Shown in pieces: positions 29,416-37,837 of a stretch of DNA of 64,000 bases. This DNA comes from Haloarcula sp. CBA1129 (GTDB lineage Archaea; Halobacteriota; Halobacteria; Halobacteriales; Haloarculaceae): NCBI RefSeq assembly GCF_008729015.1, contig NZ_RKSM01000001.1, positions 1,426,001 through 1,490,000 of the forward strand, in the 5' to 3' direction. Positions within the stretch are counted from its first letter, which is position 1. Every line of letters starts with the position of its first letter. The translations under genes and the position numbers were made by a program. The notes under the pieces are model-generated. The model searched no databases and was not told the DNA's origin. It was given only the letters and a program-made list of their open reading frames with translations.

Positions 29416-31904
29416 TCGCTATCTGCCTCCGCCCCGGCTTTTGGAACGAACTGGCCGAAGTCGATGCTGTCTTCGTCAGCACTCTCCTCGGAGTCGTCCA
29501 TCAGCGCTGAGACGATATCCGGCGTTTCGCGGCTCTTGTAGGTATTAAACAGCGGCTGGGCGTTATCGAGCACCTGCTTGGTCTCCTCGACCATTTCCGG
29601 TGGCGCGTCCGGCCGGGGCACCATCTCCTCTTTCTCCGGGTCGATGTCGATTTTGACAGATTCCATCTCCCGGAGGTCCTCGAGTGACAGTTCGAGCTGG
29701 TCGTTCGCGATGAGCGTGAGGATGGTGTCGGGATCGTTGATGAAGGCTTGGATGGTTGCCGCGACCTGCGTGTAGGTGTTCAGCCCCTTTTCGATGAGAT
29801 ACGCGAGAACGACCTTTCGCTTGAACAGTTCCTCGTCGAGTTTATCCTGCGTCCACCCGCGGTCGAACTTGATCTCTTCGAGCGTGTTCGAGTTCCCCAT
29901 CTGAATGTACTCGTCCGTCTCGGCGCGCCACTCATACACGTCCCGAACGTTGATCTCGTCGTTCTCGGCGGAGTACTCGTTGATTTCAGTCAGGGACTTG
30001 TTCCGGCGGACCTTGTTGCCGTCGACCCGCGTCTGGGTCTGAATCGACACTAGGTCGAGTGCCGTAAACAGCGTCTTCGAGACGTTGATCGGTTCGGTGG
30101 TGAACCGCTTGATGACCTCGCCGACGGAGTCGGCGTGGAACGTGGTGTAGGTGGTGTGGCCCGTCGACATGACCTGAAACAGCGTCCGGCCCTCCTCACC
30201 ACGGATCTCACCCATAACGATGTAGTCCGGGCGCTGACGGAGTGCGGCCTCAAGCAGATCGAACTCGTCGACATCACCCTTGTCGTCTTCACCAAAGGAT
30301 GGCCGCGTGACACTTGCCACCCAGTTCCGCTGTGGCAATTCGACCTCACGCGTGTCCTCGATGGAGACAATCTTGGAATTCGACGGGATGAACAGTGAAA
30401 CGGCGTTCAGGCTCGTCGTCTTCCCCGAGGCAGTACCGCCAGCGAAGATGAGGCTCTTGTTGTTCTCGATACAGAGCCAGAGGAACGCCATCTCGTCCAG
30501 TGAGAAGGTATTCCAGTTGATGAGGTCAATTGGCGTAAAGGGGACGTCCTTGAACTGCCGGATAGTGTAGTTGGTCCCGTGGTCGGACACTTCTCGGCCC
30601 AGTGTCAACTGAGCACGCGACCCGTCTGGCAGCGTCGCGTCGACCTGTGGCTGGCGCTTCGAGATGCCCTTTCCGGAACGCTGGGCGAGTTTCACGACGA
30701 AGTCGTCGAGTTCACCTTCGCCGTGTTCGACGTTCGAAATTATCTGCTCGTAGTCGGTGTGATAGACGAACACCCGGGAATTGTACCCGTCACAGGAGAT
30801 GTCCTCAACGTTGATATCATGTTTGACGCCGTCGATGCGGGCGTAGCCGACGAAATCCCGCTTGAGCATGTACAGCAGCTTCTCGACCTGATACTCGTTC
30901 AGTTTCGGGTCATCGTCTTCGAGAATAGCCGGCTCAGGACGTGTCGAAATTCCGGAGAGTTGTCCCGCAGTTTCACTTTGTGTTTCCTCGTCCAGTCCGA
31001 ACAGTTCCTTGACTTGTCCGAGAACGCTCTCTTCACCGCTACTGGTGACTGAGCCGTTGTAGAGGTCGTACCGCGAGAGGAGTTGTTCGGCCTCTCGCTG
31101 GATGACCTGTGCCCGGTCGGCGTCGGTCCCCTGAACGATCACGTCATCCTCGGAATACTTGATCGCTGTCTTGAGTTTGCCCGAGAGGAACTCCCGAAGG
31201 TCGATCTCGATATCGGTGAGATACGGCTCGATGACGTAGTACTTCTTCTCGTTCTCTTTCCGAGAGTGGAAGATGATGACGCAGGCGTAGGGCTTGTTGA
31301 CCCAGTACCGTTCCAGTTCGTTGAAATGAGACTTCTTCGACTGCGGAACGGCTTTTTCGAGGTCGTAGCGGTTGACGACCGTCGTGTGGCCGTCTCGCGT
31401 CGAGAAGAATTCGTCTTCGTCCAGTTCCGAGTTCACGTCGACGGTGTTTTGATCGACATACTCGTGGAGTTCACTCGCAATGTCTTCGGCGGCAGACAGG
31501 TTGTTTGCCGTGTGTTCGGGCTCGAAGTTCAGATACTCACTCTCATCAAAGGGAATAACTTCGCCGTCACTGTCACGGGGGAGACTGCCGTCCTCGTAGT
31601 AGTACTCCTGTTTGAAATGCTCCCATGTGTAGATATCTTTCGCAACCGGCGTCGTGGTTGGGTCAAGATACTCTTCGAACGGCGCTTGCAGCGTTTTGCC
31701 GGCACTCGCCGCGTCTTCGAGTCGCTGACTGAGTTCTCTCGGCTCGAAGCCGAGGTATGCGCTCCGGTCGAACCGCCCCCCATCGTGTATCTCCCGGCGG
31801 AGATCATCCCATGTGTATTCGCCGACCCGTACAGGCTCGTCAGTCAGGTGTCCCCCACTGTTGACCTGCTCTGACTCACCTCCCCCAGTCTCATCGATAG
31901 CCAT
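29412..31904 (-). CDS. pilB: Type IV pilus assembly ATPase PilB (archaeal VirB11/GspE type)
   Basis: 830 residues. The C-terminal half is a GspE/PilB secretion ATPase: Walker A FAGGTASGKTTSLNAV, Asp box KIVSIEDTREVELP, Walker B-region RPDYIVMGEIRGEE and His box VMSTGHTTYTTFHADS. The N-terminal 300 residues carry haloarchaeal repeated segments of the form YTWDDLRREIHDGGRFD and FEPEHTANNLSAAED, which read like two related subdomains. Hexameric cytoplasmic motor for pilus extension, working with the overlapping pilC. No twitching-type retraction ATPase is nearby, as is normal for archaea. Confidence 0.94.
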   Translation of the reverse strand: MAIDETGGGESEQVNSGGHLTDEPVRVGEYTWDDLRREIHDGGRFDRSAYLGFEPRELSQRLEDAASAGKTLQAPFEEYLDPTTTPVAKDIYTWEHFKQEYYYEDGSLPRDSDGEVIPFDESEYLNFEPEHTANNLSAAEDIASELHEYVDQNTVDVNSELDEDEFFSTRDGHTTVVNRYDLEKAVPQSKKSHFNELERYWVNKPYACVIIFHSRKENEKKYYVIEPYLTDIEIDLREFLSGKLKTAIKYSEDDVIVQGTDADRAQVIQREAEQLLSRYDLYNGSVTSSGEESVLGQVKELFGLDEETQSETAGQLSGISTRPEPAILEDDDPKLNEYQVEKLLYMLKRDFVGYARIDGVKHDINVEDISCDGYNSRVFVYHTDYEQIISNVEHGEGELDDFVVKLAQRSGKGISKRQPQVDATLPDGSRAQLTLGREVSDHGTNYTIRQFKDVPFTPIDLINWNTFSLDEMAFLWLCIENNKSLIFAGGTASGKTTSLNAVSLFIPSNSKIVSIEDTREVELPQRNWVASVTRPSFGEDDKGDVDEFDLLEAALRQRPDYIVMGEIRGEEGRTLFQVMSTGHTTYTTFHADSVGEVIKRFTTEPINVSKTLFTALDLVSIQTQTRVDGNKVRRNKSLTEINEYSAENDEINVRDVYEWRAETDEYIQMGNSNTLEEIKFDRGWTQDKLDEELFKRKVVLAYLIEKGLNTYTQVAATIQAFINDPDTILTLIANDQLELSLEDLREMESVKIDIDPEKEEMVPRPDAPPEMVEETKQVLDNAQPLFNTYKSRETPDIVSALMDDSEESADEDSIDFGQFVPKAGAEADSE

Positions 31905-32041
31905 TGTTATTCATCTCCCGTTAGGCAGGAAAAAACTTTACCCCCACCAATTATCACTGAAAAAGAGTTTTCGGCTGTTTGTACCACGGTCTCGTTACGG
32001 TAGTAAGTGGACCATACTGAATGTTTCGCCGAGGGTAATTA

Positions 32042-33187
32042 TCAATTAAGGAACGATTCTATCCGGGCCATCGCTTCTTTGAGATCATCGAGACCAGTCG
32101 CGTACGACACTCGAAGGTGGCCCGACCCGCCCTCACCGAAAGCGGTTCCGGGCACGACTGCGACCCGCTTTTCCTGAAGCAGACTCTCGGCAAACTCACC
32201 GGCATCATCCCATGGACATTCCGGGAATGCGTAGAACGCCCCAGCCGCCGGGAAGCAGTCCAGCCCCATCTCGTCGAACCGTGTGAGGACGTACTTCCGG
32301 CGGCGGTCATACTGGGCGGCCATCTCGGTTACCTCGTCGCGGCAGTTGTCGAGTGCCTCGATGGCGGCGTGTTGGGCCGTCGTCGGGGCCGAAAGCATCG
32401 AGTACTGATGGATGCGATTCATCGCTTCAATGGCTTTCGGCGGGGCCATCGCGTACCCCAGCCTGAACCCAGTCATCGCAAAGGCCTTCGAGAAGCCGTT
32501 GAAGACGACGGTCCGCTCACGCATCCCGGGAAGGGTAGCGATAGACGTGTGGTCGTGTTCGTACGTGAGGTCGGCGTAGATTTCGTCGGCGAAGACGAGA
32601 AGGTCGTTTTCGCGACAGAAAGCCGCAACAGACGCCATCTCTTCGGCCGTCATCGTCGCTCCGGTGGGGTTGTTCGGATAGCAGTACACGAGGGCGTCGG
32701 CGTCGGCCGCACCGGACGATTCTAGTACCTCCCGGGTGAGTTTGAACTCGTCTTCTGCGCGCGTCGGCACGTCGATGACGTCGATGCCGGCGAACGTCGC
32801 ACCGGGGACATAGGAGACGTAACAGGGTTGGGCTATCGCGATGGAGTCACCGGGGTTCAGCAGCGCTCGAAAGGCGAGATCGAGGCCCTCGCTCGCGCCC
32901 GCAGTGACGAGAATCTCCTCGTCGGGGTCGTACTGTAGACTGTGCGTGGCGGCCTCGTAGTCCGCGATGCGTTCCCTGAGCTCCCGCTTGCCGCGGTTGG
33001 CGGTGTAGGAGGTCTGGCCGCGTTCGAGCGACGCGATAGCCGCTTCACGGGCCGCCCATGGAGCTGAGAAATCCGGTTCGCCGACCCCGAGCGAGATGAT
33101 GTCGTCCATCTCTTCGGCCAGTTCGAAGAACCGTCGGATGCCCGAGGGCGGCACGCTGTCGACCCTGTCTGCTGGTTCGAACGTCAT
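32042..33187 (-). CDS. Class I/II aminotransferase
   Basis: 381 residues. The PLP lysine lies in FNGFSKAFAMTGFRLGYAM. Other fold-type I markers are ILVTAGASEGLDLAFRAL, the NNPTGATMTAEEM loop and the C-terminal HLRVSYATG arginine motif. The sequence fits the aspartate/alanine aminotransferase-like class I group. The natural substrate cannot be read directly. Its start overlaps the stop of the upstream Lrp-family gene by 4 bp, suggesting the regulator responds to an amino acid handled by this enzyme. Confidence 0.92.
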   Translation of the reverse strand: MTFEPADRVDSVPPSGIRRFFELAEEMDDIISLGVGEPDFSAPWAAREAAIASLERGQTSYTANRGKRELRERIADYEAATHSLQYDPDEEILVTAGASEGLDLAFRALLNPGDSIAIAQPCYVSYVPGATFAGIDVIDVPTRAEDEFKLTREVLESSGAADADALVYCYPNNPTGATMTAEEMASVAAFCRENDLLVFADEIYADLTYEHDHTSIATLPGMRERTVVFNGFSKAFAMTGFRLGYAMAPPKAIEAMNRIHQYSMLSAPTTAQHAAIEALDNCRDEVTEMAAQYDRRRKYVLTRFDEMGLDCFPAAGAFYAFPECPWDDAGEFAESLLQEKRVAVVPGTAFGEGGSGHLRVSYATGLDDLKEAMARIESFLN

Positions 33188-33678
33188 GGTGAGACGGACA
33201 GCCGGTCGTCGTCGTCGTGGTCGTCGAACTCCATCCCCTGCTCCTTGTACGACTCCATGATGTAGTGGGTGACCGTCTGTGTGATCTCGGGAATCGGCGC
33301 GATTTTGTCGCTGATGAAGTGTGACACTTCACGCATCGAATCGCCCTCGACCTCCAGATCGAAGTCGTAGTCACCACTGACGAGTCGAAGTGACGTCACT
33401 TCGGGGAACTTCGCGATTCGGTCGGAGATGTCGTCGTAGCTGGTCTCACGGTCCAGCGTAACGTTGAGTTCAACGGTGGCGCGGACGCGCTCTTCGTCGC
33501 TTTCGACCGCATTCCAGTCGACGACTGCTTGGTAGCCGCGGATGATGCCTGCCTCCTCGAACTCATCGATGATCTCAGCTACCTCGGTTTCAGAGTAATC
33601 GGTCAACCGAGCGATGTCCTCGGTCGTGTAGCGGGCGTTCTCCCGTAGCAGGTCGAGTATCTCGCGGCGACTGCTCAT
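33184..33678 (-). CDS. Lrp/AsnC family transcriptional regulator
   Basis: 164 residues from the ATG at 33678 (MSSRREILDLLRENARYT), chosen because the wHTH begins at once. The N-terminal winged helix (about 1-60) is followed by a RAM/ACT-like ligand domain (GSYDFDLEV-type strand, here SGDYDFDLEVEGDSMREV). A His/Asp-rich tail (DDHDDDDRLS) ends the protein. It is translationally coupled to the aminotransferase gene and is the likely local amino-acid-sensing regulator. Confidence 0.9.
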   Translation of the reverse strand: MSSRREILDLLRENARYTTEDIARLTDYSETEVAEIIDEFEEAGIIRGYQAVVDWNAVESDEERVRATVELNVTLDRETSYDDISDRIAKFPEVTSLRLVSGDYDFDLEVEGDSMREVSHFISDKIAPIPEITQTVTHYIMESYKEQGMEFDDHDDDDRLSVSP

Positions 33679-33795
33679 ACAGTGCCAGCAGAGTGACGCG
33701 GACAAAAGCCTTGCTCAATAGTGAGAGAGCGTCACATCATTGGGACCGAGATACACCAGACAGTTTTAGTATCTCTGCCGGTTAGGTGTCGACTA

Positions 33796-34128
33796 ATGTT
33801 CGAAGAGGGTGGCCAGCGGGCTGATTCTGACACAGGATGGGCACACGTCGCGAACCACGACAAGGCGGCGACAGTTATTAACACGCTACTCCGTCTGGAT
33901 GCGGACGAGAGGTATACGAAAACAGCCCTGAGTGAAGCGGCCGGCGTGCCGCTGAAGACGTTGTATCTCGACGGGACGCTCGAAGAGCTGGTGACGGTCG
34001 GGCTACTGGAAAAACACGAAGCGGAGGGGGAAGAGACGTTGTTCTCGGTCGATGATGGGAGCGCAGCGTTCGAGGCAGCGAAAGCCTTCGATACGGCGGC
34101 AGCGACGTCGAGCGAAGTCGACAGGTGA
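33796..34128 (+). CDS. Small winged-helix-like regulator
   Basis: 110 residues from the ATG at 33796. A TATA-like ttttagta lies about 27 nt upstream, supporting a leaderless start. The segment DKAATVINTLLRLDADERYTKTALSEAAGVPLKTLYLDGTLEELVTVGLLEK has helix-turn-helix spacing (TKTALSEAAGVPLKTLY) with a wing (ETLFSVDDGS). It is divergent from the Lrp gene. No effector domain is visible. It is probably a haloarchaeal DNA-binding protein of unknown targets. Confidence 0.75.
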   Translation: MFEEGGQRADSDTGWAHVANHDKAATVINTLLRLDADERYTKTALSEAAGVPLKTLYLDGTLEELVTVGLLEKHEAEGEETLFSVDDGSAAFEAAKAFDTAAATSSEVDR

Positions 34129-34202
34129 GCAGAAAGTAGCGATTGTAAAGGGAGCCTAGCGCGTCCGTGGACTTTTAGCGCCGACAGTCGTAGTGAAGGT
34201 CG

Positions 34203-34793
34203 ATGGTTTCACTCGATTCGGAATCCGACGTGCTCGGGCGTGGGGACGAAGCACCGACGTTCGAACTCCCGGGAGCGGACGGGGCGACGTACTCACTGTC
34301 GGATTTTGCGGACAAGGACGCACTGCTGCTCGTATTTACGTGTAACCACTGTCCGTACGCGAAGGCGAAGGTTGATGAATTGAATCGCCTCGCAACGGAG
34401 TACAACGATCTCGCCGTCGTCGGTGTCAATGCCAACGACCCCGAGGAGTACCCCGACGACTCTTTCGATCGAATGCAGGAGCTCGTCGAGCGCGGAGAGG
34501 TACAGTACGACGCGTACCTGTTCGACGAGTCACAAGATGTCGCAGCCGCGTACGGCGCCCGCTGTACCCCCGATCCGTTCCTGTTCCGAAACGACGATGA
34601 GACGTTCAAGCTGGCATACCACGGCCGCCTCGATGACGCCCCGAACCCCGATGACGAACCAAGCGAGCGGGAGATGGCCGGACACGTCGAGACGTTACTG
34701 ACTGGCGACCAGATAACGGCCGTCGAGAAACCGTCCAGAGGCTGCTCGATAAAGTGGAAATCCGGTAACGAACCGGCGTACTGGGACGTCTGA
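34203..34793 (+). CDS. Redoxin/AhpC-TSA family thioredoxin-fold protein
   Basis: 196 residues. The thioredoxin fold starts at APTFELPGADGATYSLSDF. The active site is FTCNHCPYAKA, with CxxC just after strand beta-3, as in resolving-type redoxins of the TlpA/AhpC-TSA group. A later CTPDPFLF provides the cis-Pro region. No signal peptide is present, so it acts in the cytosol as a thiol-disulfide reductase or peroxidase-like enzyme. A TATA-like acttttagcg lies about 30 nt upstream of the ATG. Confidence 0.88.
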   Translation: MVSLDSESDVLGRGDEAPTFELPGADGATYSLSDFADKDALLLVFTCNHCPYAKAKVDELNRLATEYNDLAVVGVNANDPEEYPDDSFDRMQELVERGEVQYDAYLFDESQDVAAAYGARCTPDPFLFRNDDETFKLAYHGRLDDAPNPDDEPSEREMAGHVETLLTGDQITAVEKPSRGCSIKWKSGNEPAYWDV

Positions 34794-34921
34794 GTGGGGC
34801 GTCCAGAGTGAACAGCGTTTTTAGCTGAAAACGAGCTCGTGGTTGTGTGAACGTGATGTGGATAGCAGCTATCTGGGAGTGACAGGACCCGCACCCGAAA
34901 CCCGGACAGTGAGAAGCAGTG

Positions 34922-35071
34922 TCAGATATCGTCTAGCGACTCGAACCCACTCCAGCACTCACAGTCGAGGTCGTCGATGGATGTGACCTCGTCCGGAAGC
35001 GAACTTATCGGCATCCCGTCGTCAAATTCATCACACTCTTCGATGTGGATAGAAAAGTCGCCACTCGCCAT
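34922..35071 (-). CDS. Small acidic cysteine-containing protein
   Basis: 49 residues from MASGDFSIHIEECDEF; an ATG three codons upstream is equally possible. It is very acidic, with cysteines in EEC and in DCEC near the C-terminus, which could bind a metal but do not make the usual CPxCG pair. It is divergent from the regulator at 35275. I do not recognise the family. It is kept because composition is typical of haloarchaeal proteins and the frame is isolated. Confidence 0.5.
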   Translation of the reverse strand: MASGDFSIHIEECDEFDDGMPISSLPDEVTSIDDLDCECWSGFESLDDI

Positions 35072-35243
35072 AATGGGCATGGACAGTAATACGGCGTAGT
35101 ACTGCAAAAATCCTCGGACTCGAGGCTGTCTGTCACACACTGGGAACGGGCCACACCGTGGAAGGCGATACAGGCACGGTCTCAGATCAAGCGTTTGCCA
35201 GTGGATGTTATCATGTGTCAAGGGAACGCTTATTTGTTGATGG

Positions 35244-35251
35244 CTTTATGG
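35244..35251 (+). promoter_or_regulatory. TATA box of the DUF7504-like regulator
   Basis: The ctttatgg motif is centred about 28 nt before the ATG at 35275, the distance expected for a leaderless transcript. This decides the start among several in-frame candidates. Confidence 0.5.
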
Positions 35252-35274
35252 TTCCTGATACGATACAGTACGCA

Positions 35275-36312
35275 ATGAACTCCGGGAGTGGGACAGTAGA
35301 CCAGCCTCTGAAAGAAGCTGCGTCGGTATTGGTGCTTGCACGCGGTTCAAGCGACGCCGAACGAGAGGGATGTGCCGGCTTCTTGGCTGAGCAGGGGGTC
35401 AGTGAGTCGAAGGCGATCTGTGTCACGATGTCTGAGTCCCCCGATTCACGCCTCTCCCTGTGGCAACAGCACCTCGACGACGAGATGCCCGAAGAGGCGA
35501 TCATCATCGATGCCGGCAGCGAGTTACCGGCTAACTCACAGGCAGCGGCGTCTGGCGCATTTCCCTCATTAACGCTTGATACCCTTCCCGCGACAGTGGA
35601 ACCGATAGACATCGGCGCGACTGTCTCTCGCCATCTCGGTCGACTGGAACAGGCAGATGCGCCGCTACTTCTATGCCTGCATTCGCTAACTGGACTACTT
35701 GAGTCATGGGAACGTAACCGCGTCATCGCGCTGGTGACTGCGTTGAACCGACAATGTGCCGAAATGGATGTCTCGAGCCATCACCACATGGACCCAGAGG
35801 CCCACACGGAAGAGACAGTCGAGATGTTCCGACCGCTGTATGATGTCGTGTACGAGTACCTCCCGGACCACGGCTGGACCGTCACGGGGTCGAAGGACAC
35901 GGACGAGACACCGACGTTCCGGAACACCGTCACCCCACCCGGCGGCGTCAAGAAGGGCGACCCGGAGGAGCCCGAAACGATTCCGATTCCCTACTCGTTT
36001 GACCAAGTTCTGGAACTGATCTCCGCCCCACGGCGCCGCAGTCTCCTGTATCACTTGAAAGACCGCTCGGAAGCCGAAGTCCCGCTGGACGACCTCGTCG
36101 ACCGGGTCTACGAACGCGAGAAGGCCATCCCGGCTAGGGCGACGCCCAAGTCACGCGACGAAGTTGGCGTGTCGCTGGCACACAATCACCTGCCGCGGCT
36201 GGACGATCTCGGAATTCTCTCATACGAGACAGCGGGAAACACCGTCGAGTACTACCCCAATCCCGCGCTGGAATCAGTGATTCAGTACGTCGAACGCCTC
36301 GAACTCGGGTAG
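35275..36312 (+). CDS. RAD55/KaiC-like sensor domain fused to winged helix (DUF7504/DUF7344-like)
   Basis: 345 residues. Residues 1-200 have the alternating beta/alpha pattern of a RecA/KaiC-like domain (ASVLVLARGSSDAER, then EAIIIDAGSELPANS, then APLLLCLHSLTGLLE) without a P-loop. After a charged linker, residues 240-340 form a winged helix (FDQVLELISAPRRRSLLYHL, LAHNHLPRLDDLGILSYE). From memory this fusion is a haloarchaeal transcription-regulator type in which a dead ATPase domain acts as a sensor. Ligand and targets are unknown. It is the second degenerate KaiC-like protein in the window. Confidence 0.75.
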   Translation: MNSGSGTVDQPLKEAASVLVLARGSSDAEREGCAGFLAEQGVSESKAICVTMSESPDSRLSLWQQHLDDEMPEEAIIIDAGSELPANSQAAASGAFPSLTLDTLPATVEPIDIGATVSRHLGRLEQADAPLLLCLHSLTGLLESWERNRVIALVTALNRQCAEMDVSSHHHMDPEAHTEETVEMFRPLYDVVYEYLPDHGWTVTGSKDTDETPTFRNTVTPPGGVKKGDPEEPETIPIPYSFDQVLELISAPRRRSLLYHLKDRSEAEVPLDDLVDRVYEREKAIPARATPKSRDEVGVSLAHNHLPRLDDLGILSYETAGNTVEYYPNPALESVIQYVERLELG

Positions 36313-36362
36313 CTCCGGCCCGGACCCACTCATTTATGTCACCGCTACCGGCATAGCCCGAT

Positions 36363-37031
36363 ATGGACGAAACCCCGCTCCCGGGAGTGACAGAACAGTT
36401 CGCCCGGACACTGGCGCCGGCCAGCGATGCAATCATCGAGGAGATGGACGCCAAAGCCGACCGAGAAGGGTTCCCGACGGTCGGCCCCGCAGTCGGCGGG
36501 TGGCTCCGCCTCGTCACCCGGATGGTCGACGCCGACCGTGTCTTCGAGTTCGGCTCGGGGTTTGGCTACTCGGCGTACTGGATGGCACCCGCTGTGCCCG
36601 ACAACGGTCAGATCGTCCTGACGGAGATCGATGCCGACGAACTGGCGGAAGCCCGCGAGTTCCTTGACCGCGGCGGGTTCGCCGACCGGGCCGCCTTCGA
36701 GCATGGGGACGCAATCGAGACCATCGAACGCTACGACGGCCCGTTCGACGTGGTGCTCATCGACAACGAGAAGCACCGGTACGCGGAGGCGTTCGAGGCC
36801 GTCCGTGAGAAGGTGCCAGTCGGTGGAGCCGTAGTCGCCGATAACATGATCGAGGCCGGGCCGCTGGAGTTCGAGGCGGTACAGGCGTTGCTGGAGGGCG
36901 ACGACATCGACGCCAACAAGACGAGTCGCGGGATCGCCACCTATCTCGAACGCGTCGGCGACGACCCGGCGTTCGAGACCGGACTGCTGCCGCTCGGTGA
37001 GGGTGTCGCTGTGAGCGTCCGTGTGGAGTAA
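36363..37031 (+). CDS. SAM-dependent O-methyltransferase (COG4122 type)
   Basis: 222 residues. The class I methyltransferase motif I is RVFEFGSGFGYSAYWMA, motif II is IVLTEIDADELAEA, and the post-motif strand FDVVLIDNEKHRYAEA carries the metal-ligand-type aspartate of catechol/caffeoyl-CoA O-methyltransferases. It is cytosolic. The small-molecule acceptor is unknown. It is 51 nt downstream of the regulator on the same strand, and a distinct transcript cannot be excluded. Confidence 0.88.
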   Translation: MDETPLPGVTEQFARTLAPASDAIIEEMDAKADREGFPTVGPAVGGWLRLVTRMVDADRVFEFGSGFGYSAYWMAPAVPDNGQIVLTEIDADELAEAREFLDRGGFADRAAFEHGDAIETIERYDGPFDVVLIDNEKHRYAEAFEAVREKVPVGGAVVADNMIEAGPLEFEAVQALLEGDDIDANKTSRGIATYLERVGDDPAFETGLLPLGEGVAVSVRVE

Positions 37032-37132
37032 GCAAAGCAGTACCGACACGCTCTGATTCTCGCCGACGAAAATGCGGGTGCATAGCTTATGTATGAGGAC
37101 GCACAACTCAGCGGCAACGCTGGTCCTAACGA

Positions 37133-37735
37133 ATGAGTCTGATGATAGATATTCGGAAGCTCGGGTTGTTCAATCAGATGGCTAAAGAGGGCGGAAACAC
37201 CGTTGCGAACCACCTCAGCCAGATGACGGGGATGGAGACGGAGATGGAGATCACGAAGATCAACTTCATCGATATCCCGGATATCAAGACACACGTCGGC
37301 GACGAGAAACAGATCGGTATCAGTATCGAAATGGTCGAAAAGCCTCACGGTCACATCCTGTTCCTGTTCAACGCCGCCAGTGCGAAGGACCTCGCCACCG
37401 GGATGATCGGGGATATGGGTGAAACGGACCCGAACGCGAGCGGCTTCACCGACATGGAGCGCTCGGCGATTCAGGAGATCGGGAACATCATGACCAGTGG
37501 CTTCATCGACGGCTGGGCGAACGTCCTCGATACGACAATCGACATCTCCACGCCGAACTTCACGTTCGGCCCCGGAAGTGGGATGGTGGACCAGCTCGTC
37601 GGCGACCGCGACAACGAGATGGCACTGATGTTCGACTCCCGCGTCCACGCACTGGAATCCGACATCAACGTGAAAGTGTACACGTTCCCGGAACTCGAAG
37701 AACTGGTCGACCTGATGCAGGAAATCGAAGTGTAA
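37133..37735 (+). CDS. CheC family chemotaxis phosphatase-like protein
   Basis: 200 residues. The two CheC/FliY-type signature helices are visible in part: FTDMERSAIQEIGNIMTSGFIDGW has the consensus ExxNi.s. of one active site (E..N). The N-terminal half carries GGNTVANHLSQMTG. Family members dephosphorylate CheY-P or bind the archaellum motor interface. No other che or arl gene lies near, so this is a stand-alone CheC. An AT-rich element (agcttatgtatg) is about 45 nt upstream. Confidence 0.88.
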   Translation: MSLMIDIRKLGLFNQMAKEGGNTVANHLSQMTGMETEMEITKINFIDIPDIKTHVGDEKQIGISIEMVEKPHGHILFLFNAASAKDLATGMIGDMGETDPNASGFTDMERSAIQEIGNIMTSGFIDGWANVLDTTIDISTPNFTFGPGSGMVDQLVGDRDNEMALMFDSRVHALESDINVKVYTFPELEELVDLMQEIEV

Positions 37736-37837
37736 GCAGTATTACGAGAGAAGGGCGGCGAGCACTGCTGATGAACTCCTTTTCCCTCATGAAAGATTTA
37801 GCAGTGTTTCTTGTACCGTGAGCCCCTGCGTCATGAT

